This document shows positions 32,642 through 40,210 of a DNA stretch of 64,000 nucleotides, piece after piece (the first letter of the stretch is position 1; each line of letters begins with the position of its first letter). Below the pieces are notes generated by a model. That model had not been told where the DNA came from. It was given only the letters and a program-made list of their open reading frames with translations, and searched no databases. Both the position numbers and the translations under genes were made by a program. The stretch spans positions 1,984,001-2,048,000 of the forward strand of contig NZ_CP134706.1 in assembly GCF_038246755.1 (NCBI RefSeq). The letters are read 5' to 3'. The stretch comes from Micromonospora sp. FIMYZ51. Lineage in GTDB: Bacteria; Actinomycetota; Actinomycetes; Mycobacteriales; Micromonosporaceae.

Positions 32642-33472
32642 CTAGGCGTTTACGGCGGCGGCTTGTTGGTGGACGAGTTCAGCCATCTGGTCGGCGGTGT
32701 ACATGCGTCCGCATTCGGAGCATTCGGCGTAGTCGTCGCCGGCTTGTTGGCTGATAGTGGAGATTTCGCGGCAGTGGGGGCAGGTGACGCCGAGCCAGTG
32801 GCGGGGCCGGGGTTCGGTTTCGCCGAGTGCCGCACGGAGGGTGCCGCGCAACTGGTGGAGTTCAGCAGCGATGTCGGCGATGCCGGGATGCTCGGTGCAG
32901 GCTGCGTCGATGCGGTTGCCGGCGTATTCGGGGGTGTGCCCTGCCCGCAGCCACATCGTCAGCTCGGGCACGGTGGGTACGGGTAGGTGGTGGCCGGGCC
33001 ACAGGGTGTCGCGCCAGTCGCGGGCGAGTTCGTACAGGCGGGTGGCGACGGACAGGTGCCCGATCTGATCCCACGGGTGCTGCCGGGCTTGGGGGGTGGG
33101 GTTGGGGATGCGGGCCTCGTTGGTGAGGTCGACGTGATCCAGGTTGGCGGGGGTGGACTTGCTGGGGGTGCCGGACACGTGGGGCTGGTCGGGTTTGCTT
33201 GGGATGGGGCCGCTGCCGCCGATGGTGGCGAGGGGGTCGGCCCAGACGGTTTGGGCGCGGCCTTGGGTGTCGTAGCGGCGGTAGCGGCGCTGGTCGGCCT
33301 CAGTCGGGTCGGGGTTGGCTAGCCGCTCGTGCAGGTCGTGAAGTTCGCCGATGAGCCGGCTGAGACGCAGTCGGCAGCCTTCGCACACTGGCGGCCGGTC
33401 GGGGCGGCGCGGTTCGGCGTTGCCTCGAAACGTCGGACACAACGTGCAGTCGGTGTCGGTGGTGTCGTGCAT
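32642..33472 (-). CDS. Two-zinc-knuckle protein, unknown role
   Basis: The 276-aa protein has an N-terminal CxxC pair (TDCTLCPTFRGNAEP, then CEGCRLRLSRLI) and a C-terminal pair (CPHCREIS, then CSECGRMYT), so it probably binds two zinc ions. The middle is proline-rich, followed by a helical ARDWRDTLWPGHHLPV and ELTMWLRAGHTPEYAGNRI, which recalls the C-terminal parts of phage DNA-binding proteins. It is monocistronic, between two hairpins. It may bind DNA or be a late regulator. Confidence 0.7.
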   Translation of the reverse strand: MHDTTDTDCTLCPTFRGNAEPRRPDRPPVCEGCRLRLSRLIGELHDLHERLANPDPTEADQRRYRRYDTQGRAQTVWADPLATIGGSGPIPSKPDQPHVSGTPSKSTPANLDHVDLTNEARIPNPTPQARQHPWDQIGHLSVATRLYELARDWRDTLWPGHHLPVPTVPELTMWLRAGHTPEYAGNRIDAACTEHPGIADIAAELHQLRGTLRAALGETEPRPRHWLGVTCPHCREISTISQQAGDDYAECSECGRMYTADQMAELVHQQAAAVNA

Positions 33473-33548
33473 GATGTGGTCCCCCCGGTCGGTGCTGGTT
33501 ACGCTGGTGGGGACACCCTGACCTTGGTGGGCGAGGGGTGGAGGTGGG

Positions 33549-33582
33549 CGGCGGTCCGGTCCGGGGAGGGGTCGGGCCGCCG
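33549..33582 (-). terminator. Candidate terminator
   Basis: CGGCGGTCCG (33549-33558) pairs with CGGGCCGCCG (33573-33582), with one interior mismatch. It lies after the early small-gene operon, which ends at 33616. Confidence 0.5.
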
Positions 33583-33615
33583 TCTCGTGTTAGTGCGGGC
33601 ACGCGATCATCGTGT

Positions 33616-33894
33616 TCAATCCTGCGTAGGTGCTGGCGGCATGTACCACGTCACCTCTTCCGGGGTCCACCAGGGGGCGGCGCTGACCACGTTGACTGTC
33701 ACGGGGGTGAGGCTGCCGGGGGCGGGCTGGCCGGTGTCGGTGCAGCCGATGAAGCAGTCGACCGTCAAACGGGCGGGCCGCCCTGGTGCGCCTGGCTGAA
33801 TTTTGGCCTGGGCGCCCACTGGGACGGTGCTCGGGTCGATGCCTTGCTCGGCCAGCCAAGCGGCCACGGGAGTCATGCCGTCGTTCGCGGTCAT
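33616..33894 (-). CDS. Small hypothetical protein
   Basis: The 92-aa product starts at ATG 33894 (ATGA overlap). The N-terminal helix MTPVAAWLAEQGIDPSTVPV is followed by a beta-rich centre with DCFIGCTDTGQPAPGSL and a C-terminal PWWTPEEVTW. No family is recognised. It is the distal gene of the operon from 43837. Confidence 0.6.
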   Translation of the reverse strand: MTANDGMTPVAAWLAEQGIDPSTVPVGAQAKIQPGAPGRPARLTVDCFIGCTDTGQPAPGSLTPVTVNVVSAAPWWTPEEVTWYMPPAPTQD

Positions 33895-34208
33895 TGCGCC
33901 TCCATGATGCGTCGCAAGGTGTCGTGTCCGTCGGCGGCGAGTTCCTGCGGGCTGGGTGGTGTGACGGCGTGCTGGTGGTCGCCGGACGGCCAGTTGTAGA
34001 TCAGGTCGGGGTGTGGTTTGCCGAGCTGCCAGTCTTCGATCACCGCGTCGGGTTCGATGCCGCACCACCAGCATCGAGGGTCGGTCGCTGTGTCTTCACG
34101 CTTGGCGGACAGGAACGGGCTCGGGCCAAGCATGCGGGCACCGTCGGCGGTGGTCACCCAGTTGTTGCCGTCGCGGTCAGTCCAGCCGCGTTCAATCCAG
34201 CCGGTCAC
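33891..34208 (-). CDS. Small hypothetical protein with WCG motif
   Basis: The 105-aa product starts at GTG 34208 behind GAGGAGG. The N-terminus TGWIERGWTDRDGNNWVTTA is followed by a DPRCWWCGIEPDAVIEDWQL cysteine pair, which could be half of a zinc site, and a helical HDTLRRIMEAQ end. It overlaps both neighbours by 4 nt. The function is unknown. Confidence 0.6.
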   Translation of the reverse strand: MTGWIERGWTDRDGNNWVTTADGARMLGPSPFLSAKREDTATDPRCWWCGIEPDAVIEDWQLGKPHPDLIYNWPSGDHQHAVTPPSPQELAADGHDTLRRIMEAQ

Positions 34209-34510
34209 TGTGCCTCCTCGGCGGTGATCGACTGCACATGGACGCCGTGGTGAACAGCCATGGTGGGGTATACGTCGGTGGTCGCTCGCATGACGGTGTG
34301 CTCCCCGTCGAGAATGACCCGGTGGTCTTCTGTCAGGTGGGCGGCGGCGAGCCGATCCAGTTCCGGCAGGGTGGTGCAGTCGCGGATGCTGGTTTCCCAG
34401 TCGCACCACGGGTCGGTGGCTTTTGCACCTTCGGGCATGTAGTGGCGGAGATAGAGTTGGCCGTCTCGGTCGGCCTCCACACCGAACGAGTTGCGCTGGT
34501 CTTCGGTCAC
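34205..34510 (-). CDS. Small hypothetical protein
   Basis: The 101-aa product starts at GTG 34510, giving a GTGA overlap; an ATG at 34522 is possible. Segments GQLYLRHYMPEGAKATDPWC and ILDGEHTVMRATTDVYPTMA are beta-rich, followed by a short helix. No family is recognised. It lies in the run of overlapping small genes after DUF6221. Confidence 0.55.
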   Translation of the reverse strand: MTEDQRNSFGVEADRDGQLYLRHYMPEGAKATDPWCDWETSIRDCTTLPELDRLAAAHLTEDHRVILDGEHTVMRATTDVYPTMAVHHGVHVQSITAEEAQ

Positions 34511-34848
34511 TGCGGCCCCCATTCGGTGCGGTAGCCGGACTCGCCTGCGAACGCGGCAGCGAGCAGCCGCACAACGTCCCGGTACGCCTCGGTGTAGCCG
34601 TCCTGCCAGCTTGGGCCGCAGTCGGTGACCAGCCCGAGGATTCGCCGTTTGGCATCAAGGTCGGCAAGCCGGTCGCGGCAGACCCGTTCGACGTCGGGCC
34701 AGTCGTGCCAGCCGGGGATGTATCGGCCGAGTAGTCGCGGGTCTTTCACCGCAAGATCGTTGCGTTGCGCTTCGGTGAGCAGCTTGCGGGTGCGGGTTTC
34801 GGCGGCGTCGATCTGCTCGGCGAGCCACGGCACCAGTTCGTGGGTCAC
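34507..34848 (-). CDS. DUF6221 family protein
   Basis: The 113-aa product starts at ATG 34848. The pattern HELVPWLAEQIDAAETRTRK near the N-terminus, the RCRDRLADLDAKRRIL-type helix in the middle and an aromatic C-terminus match DUF6221, a family frequent in actinomycetes and their phages. The role is unknown; the helices suggest a small regulatory or adaptor protein. Confidence 0.75.
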   Translation of the reverse strand: MTHELVPWLAEQIDAAETRTRKLLTEAQRNDLAVKDPRLLGRYIPGWHDWPDVERVCRDRLADLDAKRRILGLVTDCGPSWQDGYTEAYRDVVRLLAAAFAGESGYRTEWGPQ

Positions 34849-35117
34849 GAGCGCGGGCCTCCAACGTCGATGACCGGCGTCAGCTCCGGCACTTCCGGTT
34901 CGCGGGTGGTGCCGCAGCCAATCCAGTCGTACTCCATGCCCTCAGGCGGCGGGCCGGGACAGGTTTGCTGCCATCCTTCCGGCCAGCAGTGTTCGCAGAA
35001 AGTGAATCCGCACACGGTGCAGCGGGGGCCGTTGTGGGTTCGTCCGCTCGCGTCACCTGAGTCCATGACGAAGTTGTCCGGCCGCCCGCTGGTGTCGGTC
35101 TGCCACTGATGGGTCAT
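34845..35117 (-). CDS. Small zinc-knuckle protein
   Basis: The 90-aa product starts at ATG 35117 (ATGA overlap) with AAAGGATGG upstream. Its cysteines follow CTVCGFTFCEHCWP and a later TCPGPPPEG and GCG, a likely treble-clef or zinc-ribbon site. The N-terminus is polar. No family is recognised. Confidence 0.6.
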   Translation of the reverse strand: MTHQWQTDTSGRPDNFVMDSGDASGRTHNGPRCTVCGFTFCEHCWPEGWQQTCPGPPPEGMEYDWIGCGTTREPEVPELTPVIDVGGPRS

Positions 35118-35308
35118 GGGCGCCATCCTTTCGGCCTGTGCCGGTCCGCGTACGCCAGCATGATCCGCATCATCTCCGACCGGTTCGGCTTGCCGTCCCG
35201 GTCGACCACGTCTTCATCGCGGGCGGTTTGCTCGATGCGGTCGACGGCGGTCCAGGCGATGAGGAGATGCACGGAGCGGCGGCCACGTCGCTTGTTTCGG
35301 CCGGTCAC
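35114..35308 (-). CDS. Small ribbon-helix-helix-like protein
   Basis: The 64-aa product starts at GTG 35308 behind GGGAGG. It is basic (GRNKRRGRRSVHLLIAWTAV) and ends in a helical NRSEMMRIMLAYADRHR. The beta strand followed by two helices resembles small DNA-binding ribbon-helix-helix proteins, but no conserved motif proves it. It could be a regulator in this operon. Confidence 0.5.
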   Translation of the reverse strand: MTGRNKRRGRRSVHLLIAWTAVDRIEQTARDEDVVDRDGKPNRSEMMRIMLAYADRHRPKGWRP

Positions 35309-35332
35309 CAAATCGCACCTCCCGTGAATATT

Positions 35333-35590
35333 CTACCTGTTCAGGGCATGTGATGAATCGTCGGGATCCGTTATCTGATCGTCGTTTTGGGGCGCGGATT
35401 CCGTCCGCCAACCGAGCAGGTCGGGTCCGTCTTGCGGGGCACTGTCCGGCTTGGATACGGCCGGCGGGATGAGGCCGCGCCGCCGAGCACACTCGATGCC
35501 GTAGCCGTCGATGACCGGGCCGACTCGGATCAGCCGGCGGCAGCATCGGCAGCGGCGGGCAGGTGGGCCCGGCAGCAGCGGCGTGGTCAT
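35333..35590 (-). CDS. Small cysteine-rich protein
   Basis: The 85-aa product starts at ATG 35590 (ATGA overlap with the membrane gene). It has RRCRCCRRLIRVGPVIDGYG and a following IECARRRGL, forming a C-x-C-C...C pattern, and a long disordered C-terminus (acidic, S/D/Q-rich). It may be a zinc knuckle. No family is known. Confidence 0.55.
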   Translation of the reverse strand: MTTPLLPGPPARRCRCCRRLIRVGPVIDGYGIECARRRGLIPPAVSKPDSAPQDGPDLLGWRTESAPQNDDQITDPDDSSHALNR

Positions 35591-35724
35591 CAGGCGGCGA
35601 TCAGCACGGCGACCAGGGCGAGCACCACGGCGAGGACCACCAGTTCGGCGCGTCCTAGCCGCCGGTCGGCGCGGTCGAACTGGCGGCTGCCGTGGTCGTG
35701 CACCTCGCGGGATTCGGGGATCAT
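35590..35724 (-). CDS. Small single-pass membrane protein
   Basis: The 44-aa ORF starts in an ATGA overlap with the previous gene, and its stop overlaps the next start. A polar N-terminus (MIPESREVHDHGSRQFDRAD) is followed by one hydrophobic C-terminal helix (ELVVLAVVLALVAVLIAA). Its tight overlaps on both sides support it. The function is unknown. Confidence 0.55.
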   Translation of the reverse strand: MIPESREVHDHGSRQFDRADRRLGRAELVVLAVVLALVAVLIAA

Positions 35725-35888
35725 GGGCGGTCCTTCGCGGGCGGCTGCGCGCGGTCGTGGCGGTCGATGACCTGCTCCACCCGCGTGCGGGCGTCCACCA
35801 CGTCGGGTGTCTGGCCGGGCTGCCAGCGCAGGGCGTCCAGCAGTACGCGGGCCGCCGACACAACTTCAGCCAGAGACGGGGCAGTCAC
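35721..35888 (-). CDS. Small helical protein
   Basis: The 55-aa product starts at GTG 35888 (GTGA overlap), with GGAGGG upstream. It reads MTAPSLAEVVSAARVLLDAL and continues with a charged EQVIDRHDRAQPPAK tail. It is a simple helical protein, overlapping both neighbours. No family is recognised. Confidence 0.55.
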   Translation of the reverse strand: MTAPSLAEVVSAARVLLDALRWQPGQTPDVVDARTRVEQVIDRHDRAQPPAKDRP

Positions 35889-36319
35889 GGCTGACCCTCC
35901 ACCGGCTCAAAGGGGGTCGTGTGCTGCCAGCGGCGCACCAGCACCGCGTCACCACGCCAACCGCAGTTCGCGGCCCGCTTCTCGCGATGCAACTCCACCA
36001 GCGCTTCGGCTTGGGCGCGGAGGGCTGGTGTTTCGGCCACCAACTCGCCGTCGATGGTGATGCGGTAGCCGAAGCGCTCAACGGTTTCGGTGCCGCCGGG
36101 CAGGATACGCCCGTCGAGGTGGGCGTTGTGGAGTGCGGCGATGTGCTCCGCCAGTTCGCGGGACATCACCAGAACGGCGGCCATCCTGCCGCCGTCGCCC
36201 GGCTCCCGGCCGTTGATGGAGACCGCCCACGAGTCCAGCAGCGGGCTGTAGACGGCAGTCCAGCGGGCAGACAGTGCCTCAGCGGTGTAGTTGTCGGTGG
36301 TGCTGGTCGTGTCGGTCAC
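35885..36319 (-). CDS. Hypothetical protein
   Basis: The 144-aa product starts at GTG 36319. It has a central WAVSINGREPGDGGRMAAVL and MSRELAEHIAALHNAHLDGR, then a YRITIDGELV strand pair and a C-terminal helix. It looks like a mixed alpha/beta small domain. Its start overlaps the remnant 3' end of the gene split by the endonuclease (GTGA), showing the operon before that insertion. No known function. Confidence 0.6.
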   Translation of the reverse strand: MTDTTSTTDNYTAEALSARWTAVYSPLLDSWAVSINGREPGDGGRMAAVLVMSRELAEHIAALHNAHLDGRILPGGTETVERFGYRITIDGELVAETPALRAQAEALVELHREKRAANCGWRGDAVLVRRWQHTTPFEPVEGQP

Positions 36320-36361
36320 GACGTTACCCGCTCGTACGTCTCCTCGAAGATGTCCGGCTTG
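36316..36361 (-). pseudogene. Displaced original 3' end of the gene at 36735
   Basis: The frame after the endonuclease stop reads PDIFEETYERVTS and then TGA, closely matching GDIFEATYERV inside the gene at 36735-37052. Its stop overlaps the GTG of the next gene by 4 nt, as neighbouring genes do. It is the original end of that gene, left behind by insertion of the endonuclease. Confidence 0.75.
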
Positions 36362-36784
36362 CTACTCCCGCCCGAGGTAGCGAATGGCCGCCCGAAGCCG
36401 CGCCGGGTCATCCCGGAAGAACCCCAGGCCCTTATTGCATGAATCGCAGAGAACTCCACGTACGCGGGTTGAGGCATGGCAGTGGTCGATGCGGAGGCGT
36501 TCTGTATTTCCACAGATTGCGCACTTTCCCTCGCGCATGAGCTGCTCGTACTCATCGAGCGGGATTCCGTACGCCGACTTGGCCTTGTGTGCCGCGACGC
36601 GCTCCCGGTTGGCCTTGACCCACTCTCGGTGCGCAGCCTTCTGCTTTTCCTTGTTGGCGGCGTAGTAGGCCGCCGTCCGGACTCGTGTGCAGGGCTTGCA
36701 CCAGCCGGAGCGCTTGCGAACGCCATAGAAGTCTTCACGAGGCTTCGTCTCTCCGCACTTCGGACACCGAAACTCCGCTACCAT
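36362..36784 (-). CDS. Endonuclease VII-like homing endonuclease
   Basis: The 140-aa protein starts at ATG 36784. An N-terminal CPKCGETKPREDFYG and WCKPCTRVRT zinc knuckle is followed by a lysine-rich helix and the His-Me finger core: CAICGNTERLRIDHCHASTR, then GVLCDSCNKGLGFFRDDP. This is the recombination endonuclease VII family, widely found as free-standing homing endonucleases in phages. It begins inside the 3' end of the upstream gene and interrupts it. Its AT-richer codons at that end differ from its neighbours. Confidence 0.9.
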   Translation of the reverse strand: MVAEFRCPKCGETKPREDFYGVRKRSGWCKPCTRVRTAAYYAANKEKQKAAHREWVKANRERVAAHKAKSAYGIPLDEYEQLMREGKCAICGNTERLRIDHCHASTRVRGVLCDSCNKGLGFFRDDPARLRAAIRYLGRE

Positions 36785-37052
36785 CTGCGGCCACCCTCTC
36801 GTAAGTGGCCTCAAATATATCACCCTTGCAGGGGTAGAACTCGCCCTTGACGCCCCGAATCACGTAGTCGCCAATGTCGGCACGCATCCGGCCTTCCAGC
36901 GTCTCGATGTACAGGCAGGGAGCGAGGGGTGGAACGAACACCTCGCCGCCGTTCTCCTTGACCCAGTTGGCGACGGTCATGTGGTTGCCGAGATCATCGA
37001 TCAGCTGCATAGCCTCGACCTCAATGGGCTTCTTGCGGAACTTGATGCTCAT
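36735..37052 (-). CDS. Phage protein with PC-K-x-DIFE motif, 3' end replaced
   Basis: The 105-aa product starts at ATG 37052 behind GAGGAGG. It reads MSIKFRKKPIEVEAMQLIDD and continues to GDYVIRGVKGEFYPCKGDIF, the layout of a widespread small phage protein. The last 17 residues or so (after YERV) run into the endonuclease reading frame and are not native. The rest should be functional. The role of the family is unknown. Confidence 0.8.
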   Translation of the reverse strand: MSIKFRKKPIEVEAMQLIDDLGNHMTVANWVKENGGEVFVPPLAPCLYIETLEGRMRADIGDYVIRGVKGEFYPCKGDIFEATYERVAADGSGVSVSEVRRDEAS

Positions 37053-37063
37053 GGGTTGCCTCC

Positions 37064-37723
37064 TCAGTGGTTGGTTTGGGTCAGGGTTTGGGGTGAGTGA
37101 TCGGCTGTCGGCTGCCCCAAAGGCGGGCCAAACAGTGGGGCAGGCTTGCCGGGATACAGCAGTTCGGCGAGGCGGGCCGCAGACGGCACCGTGACGGTCC
37201 GGGCGAGCGGGTTGATGTGGATGACGGGCAGGCCCAGGCGGTGGGCTTTCGTCAACGCCGAGTAGGTGCCGCCGTCCCGCTTGTCTGGACGCCACACCCC
37301 CACCACAGCGTTGGCGGTGCGCAGCATCCCGTCGTTGCGCTTGTGCAGGAGCGAAACGACTACCCGCTTGCGGGCGTGCTCGGCCAGCCCGGCGAGATCC
37401 CCGTACACGACCTCGGACGCTGCGAGGTTGCGCAGACGGCACCACTCGGCCACTGCCTCCGGTGCACGTCTCGCCCACGGGCCGGGCTGCTGCGGGAACG
37501 GAATGTGCGCCACAAACGGCACCCCCGCCCGGTGGAGGGCATCGGCCCACCACATGTCGGAGCCGAGCGCCATGCCGGTGATGCCGGTGGTCATGCCGTA
37601 CCCGTCGCGCAGCTTGACGGCGACCCGGGCCAGTTCGCCGCGCACCCAACCGTGGGTGTCGTCGGGGATGTCCTGCGGGCGATGCCCGGTCACCATCACC
37701 TGCGACCACACCGGGGCGGTCAC
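37064..37723 (-). CDS. SLOG-family nucleotide-binding protein
   Basis: The 219-aa product starts at GTG 37723. Motifs: VMVTGHRPQDI at the N-terminus, TTGITGMALGSDMWWADALH, and a C-terminal AVVGVWRPDKRDGGTYSALT. G-H-R-P and the GALGxD-like motif are typical of the YpsA-related SLOG superfamily, Rossmann-like domains that bind nucleotides or their derivatives. Some family members sense nucleotide second messengers in defence systems. A DUF1273-like role for this phage copy is inference. Confidence 0.7.
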   Translation of the reverse strand: MTAPVWSQVMVTGHRPQDIPDDTHGWVRGELARVAVKLRDGYGMTTGITGMALGSDMWWADALHRAGVPFVAHIPFPQQPGPWARRAPEAVAEWCRLRNLAASEVVYGDLAGLAEHARKRVVVSLLHKRNDGMLRTANAVVGVWRPDKRDGGTYSALTKAHRLGLPVIHINPLARTVTVPSAARLAELLYPGKPAPLFGPPLGQPTADHSPQTLTQTNH

Positions 37724-38625
37724 TGCGGACGCCCGAACAGGTCAGAAACGCCCGGCGGCAGCGGCTCACACGGACCCGTCTCCGCCCCCAAACATGACGA
37801 ACCGTGATCCCGGTAGCCGCAGTCCGACAACGGGCGCGCATAGTGGCCCAAGTCTTTAACGCTGCGGACGCGAGTCGCGCACGTCCCCCCGTCACCCGGA
37901 CGGACCCGGAACGGGCCGTGTAGACCGGTGCAGCCCGGACCGGCAGTGCACTCCACCGTCTGGCCGATGCAGTGGATGAACACGTCACCGGGGCATGAGG
38001 CGAGGCGTGTCGCCTCCGGATAGGCGGCCAGACGGTGCTCCGTCTCGTAGTCGCGGGCACCACGCCAGCAGTCCGAACGGCCAGCATGGAACGTCGGGCC
38101 TGGGGCGCCCGGCACCAGCAGCGACGGCTCCGGGAACGTCACCGTCTTTTGCCGTCCAGTGACCGGCTCCAAACAGTAGGCGCACACGCCCGGCTTCGCC
38201 CCGGCCAGCAACCGTGCCGTCTTCCGTGACTGGCTGGCAATCATGCAGTCACGGTCGTACTCGATGCACGGCCACGGATGCCCGTGGCAGGAGCACGTCT
38301 GGTAGCGGACGGCGACCAGCGACATGACACCCGACCACGGGTCGAGGTGCAGATGCACCTGCCGGCCGTCGGGAACACCGCTCAGGTTGGGGCCGCATTC
38401 GTGCTGCAACACGATGGTGCGCGGCAGGCTGTGGGCGCGGTGTTGTGGTGCTATGCGGGCGAGGTAGGCGGCTTCCTGCTCGGTCCAGTTGGCTTCGTCG
38501 GTGATGTGTTCGTCCACCACCAGCCAGATGGCGTACCGCCACGCCACACGGTTGCCGACTTTCGGTTTGCCGCTGATGGCGTAGTCACGACTGGGCAGCC
38601 AACGGTCGGGGTCAACGTCGATCAC
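37720..38625 (-). CDS. Cysteine-rich hypothetical protein
   Basis: The 301-aa protein starts at GTG 38625. It carries many cysteines and histidines (TCSCHGHPWPCIEYDRDCMI; CAYCLEPV; SDCWRGARDY; CIGQTVECTAGPGCTGLHGP), so several zinc sites are likely. The N-terminal third is a beta/alpha domain with LVVDEHI and LHLDPWSGVM. It lies in the middle of the overlapping operon. No known family. Confidence 0.6.
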   Translation of the reverse strand: MIDVDPDRWLPSRDYAISGKPKVGNRVAWRYAIWLVVDEHITDEANWTEQEAAYLARIAPQHRAHSLPRTIVLQHECGPNLSGVPDGRQVHLHLDPWSGVMSLVAVRYQTCSCHGHPWPCIEYDRDCMIASQSRKTARLLAGAKPGVCAYCLEPVTGRQKTVTFPEPSLLVPGAPGPTFHAGRSDCWRGARDYETEHRLAAYPEATRLASCPGDVFIHCIGQTVECTAGPGCTGLHGPFRVRPGDGGTCATRVRSVKDLGHYARPLSDCGYRDHGSSCLGAETGPCEPLPPGVSDLFGRPQ

Positions 38626-39056
38626 TTCCGCCTCCTCGCCTTCAACTCGCGCACCTCACCGGCGACGGGCACATCCTCGGCAGGGCTTTCCGAACGGCGG
38701 AACGCATCCATGCGGGTCACCCCCGCCAGCAACTCCTCCGCCCGCGCGGCAGCAGCCAGCAACGCCAACCCGATACGGCGGGCATCCTCAACGCGCAGGG
38801 CTTCCCAATCGCCGGGCACACCCCACCGGTAGGCGAGGTCATCGCAGGCGTGATCCAGGTAAACCATGCCGGCGCTCTCCCCGTCCTCGACGGTGAACGC
38901 CCGCCAGCCTTTCGCCGGCCTCCACTCCTGACCGGGGTGGTCGTCGCGTCGACTGTTCAGCTTGTCTGGGGCGGGTAGGGACACGGTGTCGATCTGGGAG
39001 AGCAGAGCGGCGAGTTGCCGGCGCAGCAGGTCGAGGGCAACAGGCGCGTCGGTCAT
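38622..39056 (-). CDS. Hypothetical protein
   Basis: The 144-aa product starts at ATG 39056 (ATGA overlap). It contains WRAFTVEDGESAGMVYLDHA and WGVPGDWEALRVEDARRIGL, then a helical C-terminal half with a basic end. No recognisable domain. It is coupled to its neighbours by 4-nt overlaps. Confidence 0.6.
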   Translation of the reverse strand: MTDAPVALDLLRRQLAALLSQIDTVSLPAPDKLNSRRDDHPGQEWRPAKGWRAFTVEDGESAGMVYLDHACDDLAYRWGVPGDWEALRVEDARRIGLALLAAAARAEELLAGVTRMDAFRRSESPAEDVPVAGEVRELKARRRK

Positions 39057-39325
39057 GGCTGCGTCTCCGTCCGGTGTAGGTCCAGTGCCCGCCGGGCCGC
39101 CTCACCCCGACCGGCCACGTACTCCAACTCGGCCACCACATCGGCAAGCGAATCCTCGAAGTCGGCAAACCCGTCACCCACCGGCACCGCCAGCGTGTTC
39201 GCCCGAGGGTGGGCGTCAGGCCAGGCGAGACGCACATACATTCCGGCCCGCCCGCCAACAACCGTGAACCCGGCCGCTTCGAGAGCAGCAACCATGCGGG
39301 TGCCCGCGTTCCCCACCGCGCTCAC
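39053..39325 (-). CDS. Hypothetical protein
   Basis: The 90-aa product starts at GTG 39325, chosen because GGAGGGG lies at good distance and it gives a GTGA overlap; a GTG at 39331 is closer to the RBS. The sequence GTRMVAALEAAGFTVVGGRA is followed by ANTLAVPVGDGFADFEDSLA. It looks like a small alpha/beta fold. No known family. Confidence 0.55.
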   Translation of the reverse strand: MSAVGNAGTRMVAALEAAGFTVVGGRAGMYVRLAWPDAHPRANTLAVPVGDGFADFEDSLADVVAELEYVAGRGEAARRALDLHRTETQP

Positions 39326-39540
39326 CGCCACCCCTCCGCCTGGGCGTGCCGGACAGTCAACGCCTCACCCATCGAAACCTGCCCGTGGATAGGCGACAGG
39401 CACCGATCAGGCTGCCCGCACTCGCACACCGCATCCGGGTCATGCGCCGGGCAGCCCGGATGCGGGTATGCCACCCCGTAGCCGGGAACACCGATGTCGG
39501 CGGCGTACACGCATAGCCCGTCGCAGTTCGGAGCGGTCAC
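39322..39540 (-). CDS. Small cysteine-rich protein
   Basis: The 72-aa product starts at GTG 39540 (GTGA overlap). It has NCDGLCVYAADIGVPGYGVA and HPGCPAHDPDAVCECGQPDR, five or six cysteines and histidines, a compact zinc-binding domain. It is soluble and acidic. No family is recognised. Confidence 0.55.
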   Translation of the reverse strand: MTAPNCDGLCVYAADIGVPGYGVAYPHPGCPAHDPDAVCECGQPDRCLSPIHGQVSMGEALTVRHAQAEGWR

Positions 39541-39869
39541 CGGCTGGGTTCCGTCCGGTCGGTGTCGCCCAGGGCGGCAGTCAGCTGGGTCCGCGCCGCG
39601 CACTCCACACACGCGCGCCCGTCCGCATCCCACCGGCCCGGCCGTTCGTGGCTGTGCTGCACCCGCTGGTCGAGCACAACCCGCAAGTCGTCCCGGTCGA
39701 CCACCACCGCCGACTGGTCGACCCGCCGCCAGCCGTTGGCGGTCAGCGCGTCCAGCACGACGCGGGCGACCTCGGCCCGGGTGAAGCTCCCGTCGCAGGG
39801 TGCGCCGACGCGCCACATGGCCTTGACGGCGATCTCCACGTCGGCGTCGGTGTACGGCTTCTCGCTCAT
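39537..39869 (-). CDS. Hypothetical protein
   Basis: The 110-aa product starts at ATG 39869. Motifs: PYTDADVEIAVKAMWRVGAP at the N-terminus and RDDLRVVLDQRVQHSHERPG further on. CDGSF and ACVECAAR contain cysteines. It is alpha/beta with a basic centre. No known family; coupled by GTGA to the next gene. Confidence 0.55.
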   Translation of the reverse strand: MSEKPYTDADVEIAVKAMWRVGAPCDGSFTRAEVARVVLDALTANGWRRVDQSAVVVDRDDLRVVLDQRVQHSHERPGRWDADGRACVECAARTQLTAALGDTDRTEPSR

Positions 39870-40210
39870 TTGCCTGCCTCCATCCATCCTGCGTCCACAC
39901 CCAGGCGGGCCAGCATCTCCACCGGCATCACGTCCTCGCCGCGCTCCCACCGCGCCACCCGACCCGGCGGCACCTGCAACAATCCGGCCACCTGCGTCTG
40001 TGTGAGCCGCTGCCGGATACGCCACCGCCGCAGCACCTCCGGCCGTGCACGTTCGGGCAGAAGTTCCAGGCGGCGTCTGCCTGCCCGCCGGGCGGGTGGC
40101 GGCCCGTCGTGCACGGTCGCTTGGCGGCGCGGATGCCGGTAGGCGACACCAGCCAAATCCGGGTCCGCGCGCTGTACGGCACGCAGACGGTCAGCTACTG
40201 GCCCGGTCAT
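39866..40210 (-). CDS. HTH protein with C-terminal XRE domain
   Basis: The 114-aa product starts at ATG 40210. After a basic N-terminal arm, the C-terminal half is an XRE-type HTH (RWRIRQRLTQTQVAGLLQVP, then RVARWERGED). The basic arm may contact DNA. A regulator role inside the replication operon is plausible; the target is unknown. Confidence 0.65.
   Translation of the reverse strand: MTGPVADRLRAVQRADPDLAGVAYRHPRRQATVHDGPPPARRAGRRRLELLPERARPEVLRRWRIRQRLTQTQVAGLLQVPPGRVARWERGEDVMPVEMLARLGVDAGWMEAGK

Noticed and set aside
33590..33650. Very short minus-strand frame near 33.6 kb
   Set aside because: It would give about 9-20 residues without RBS, overlapping the real stop of the gene at 33616.
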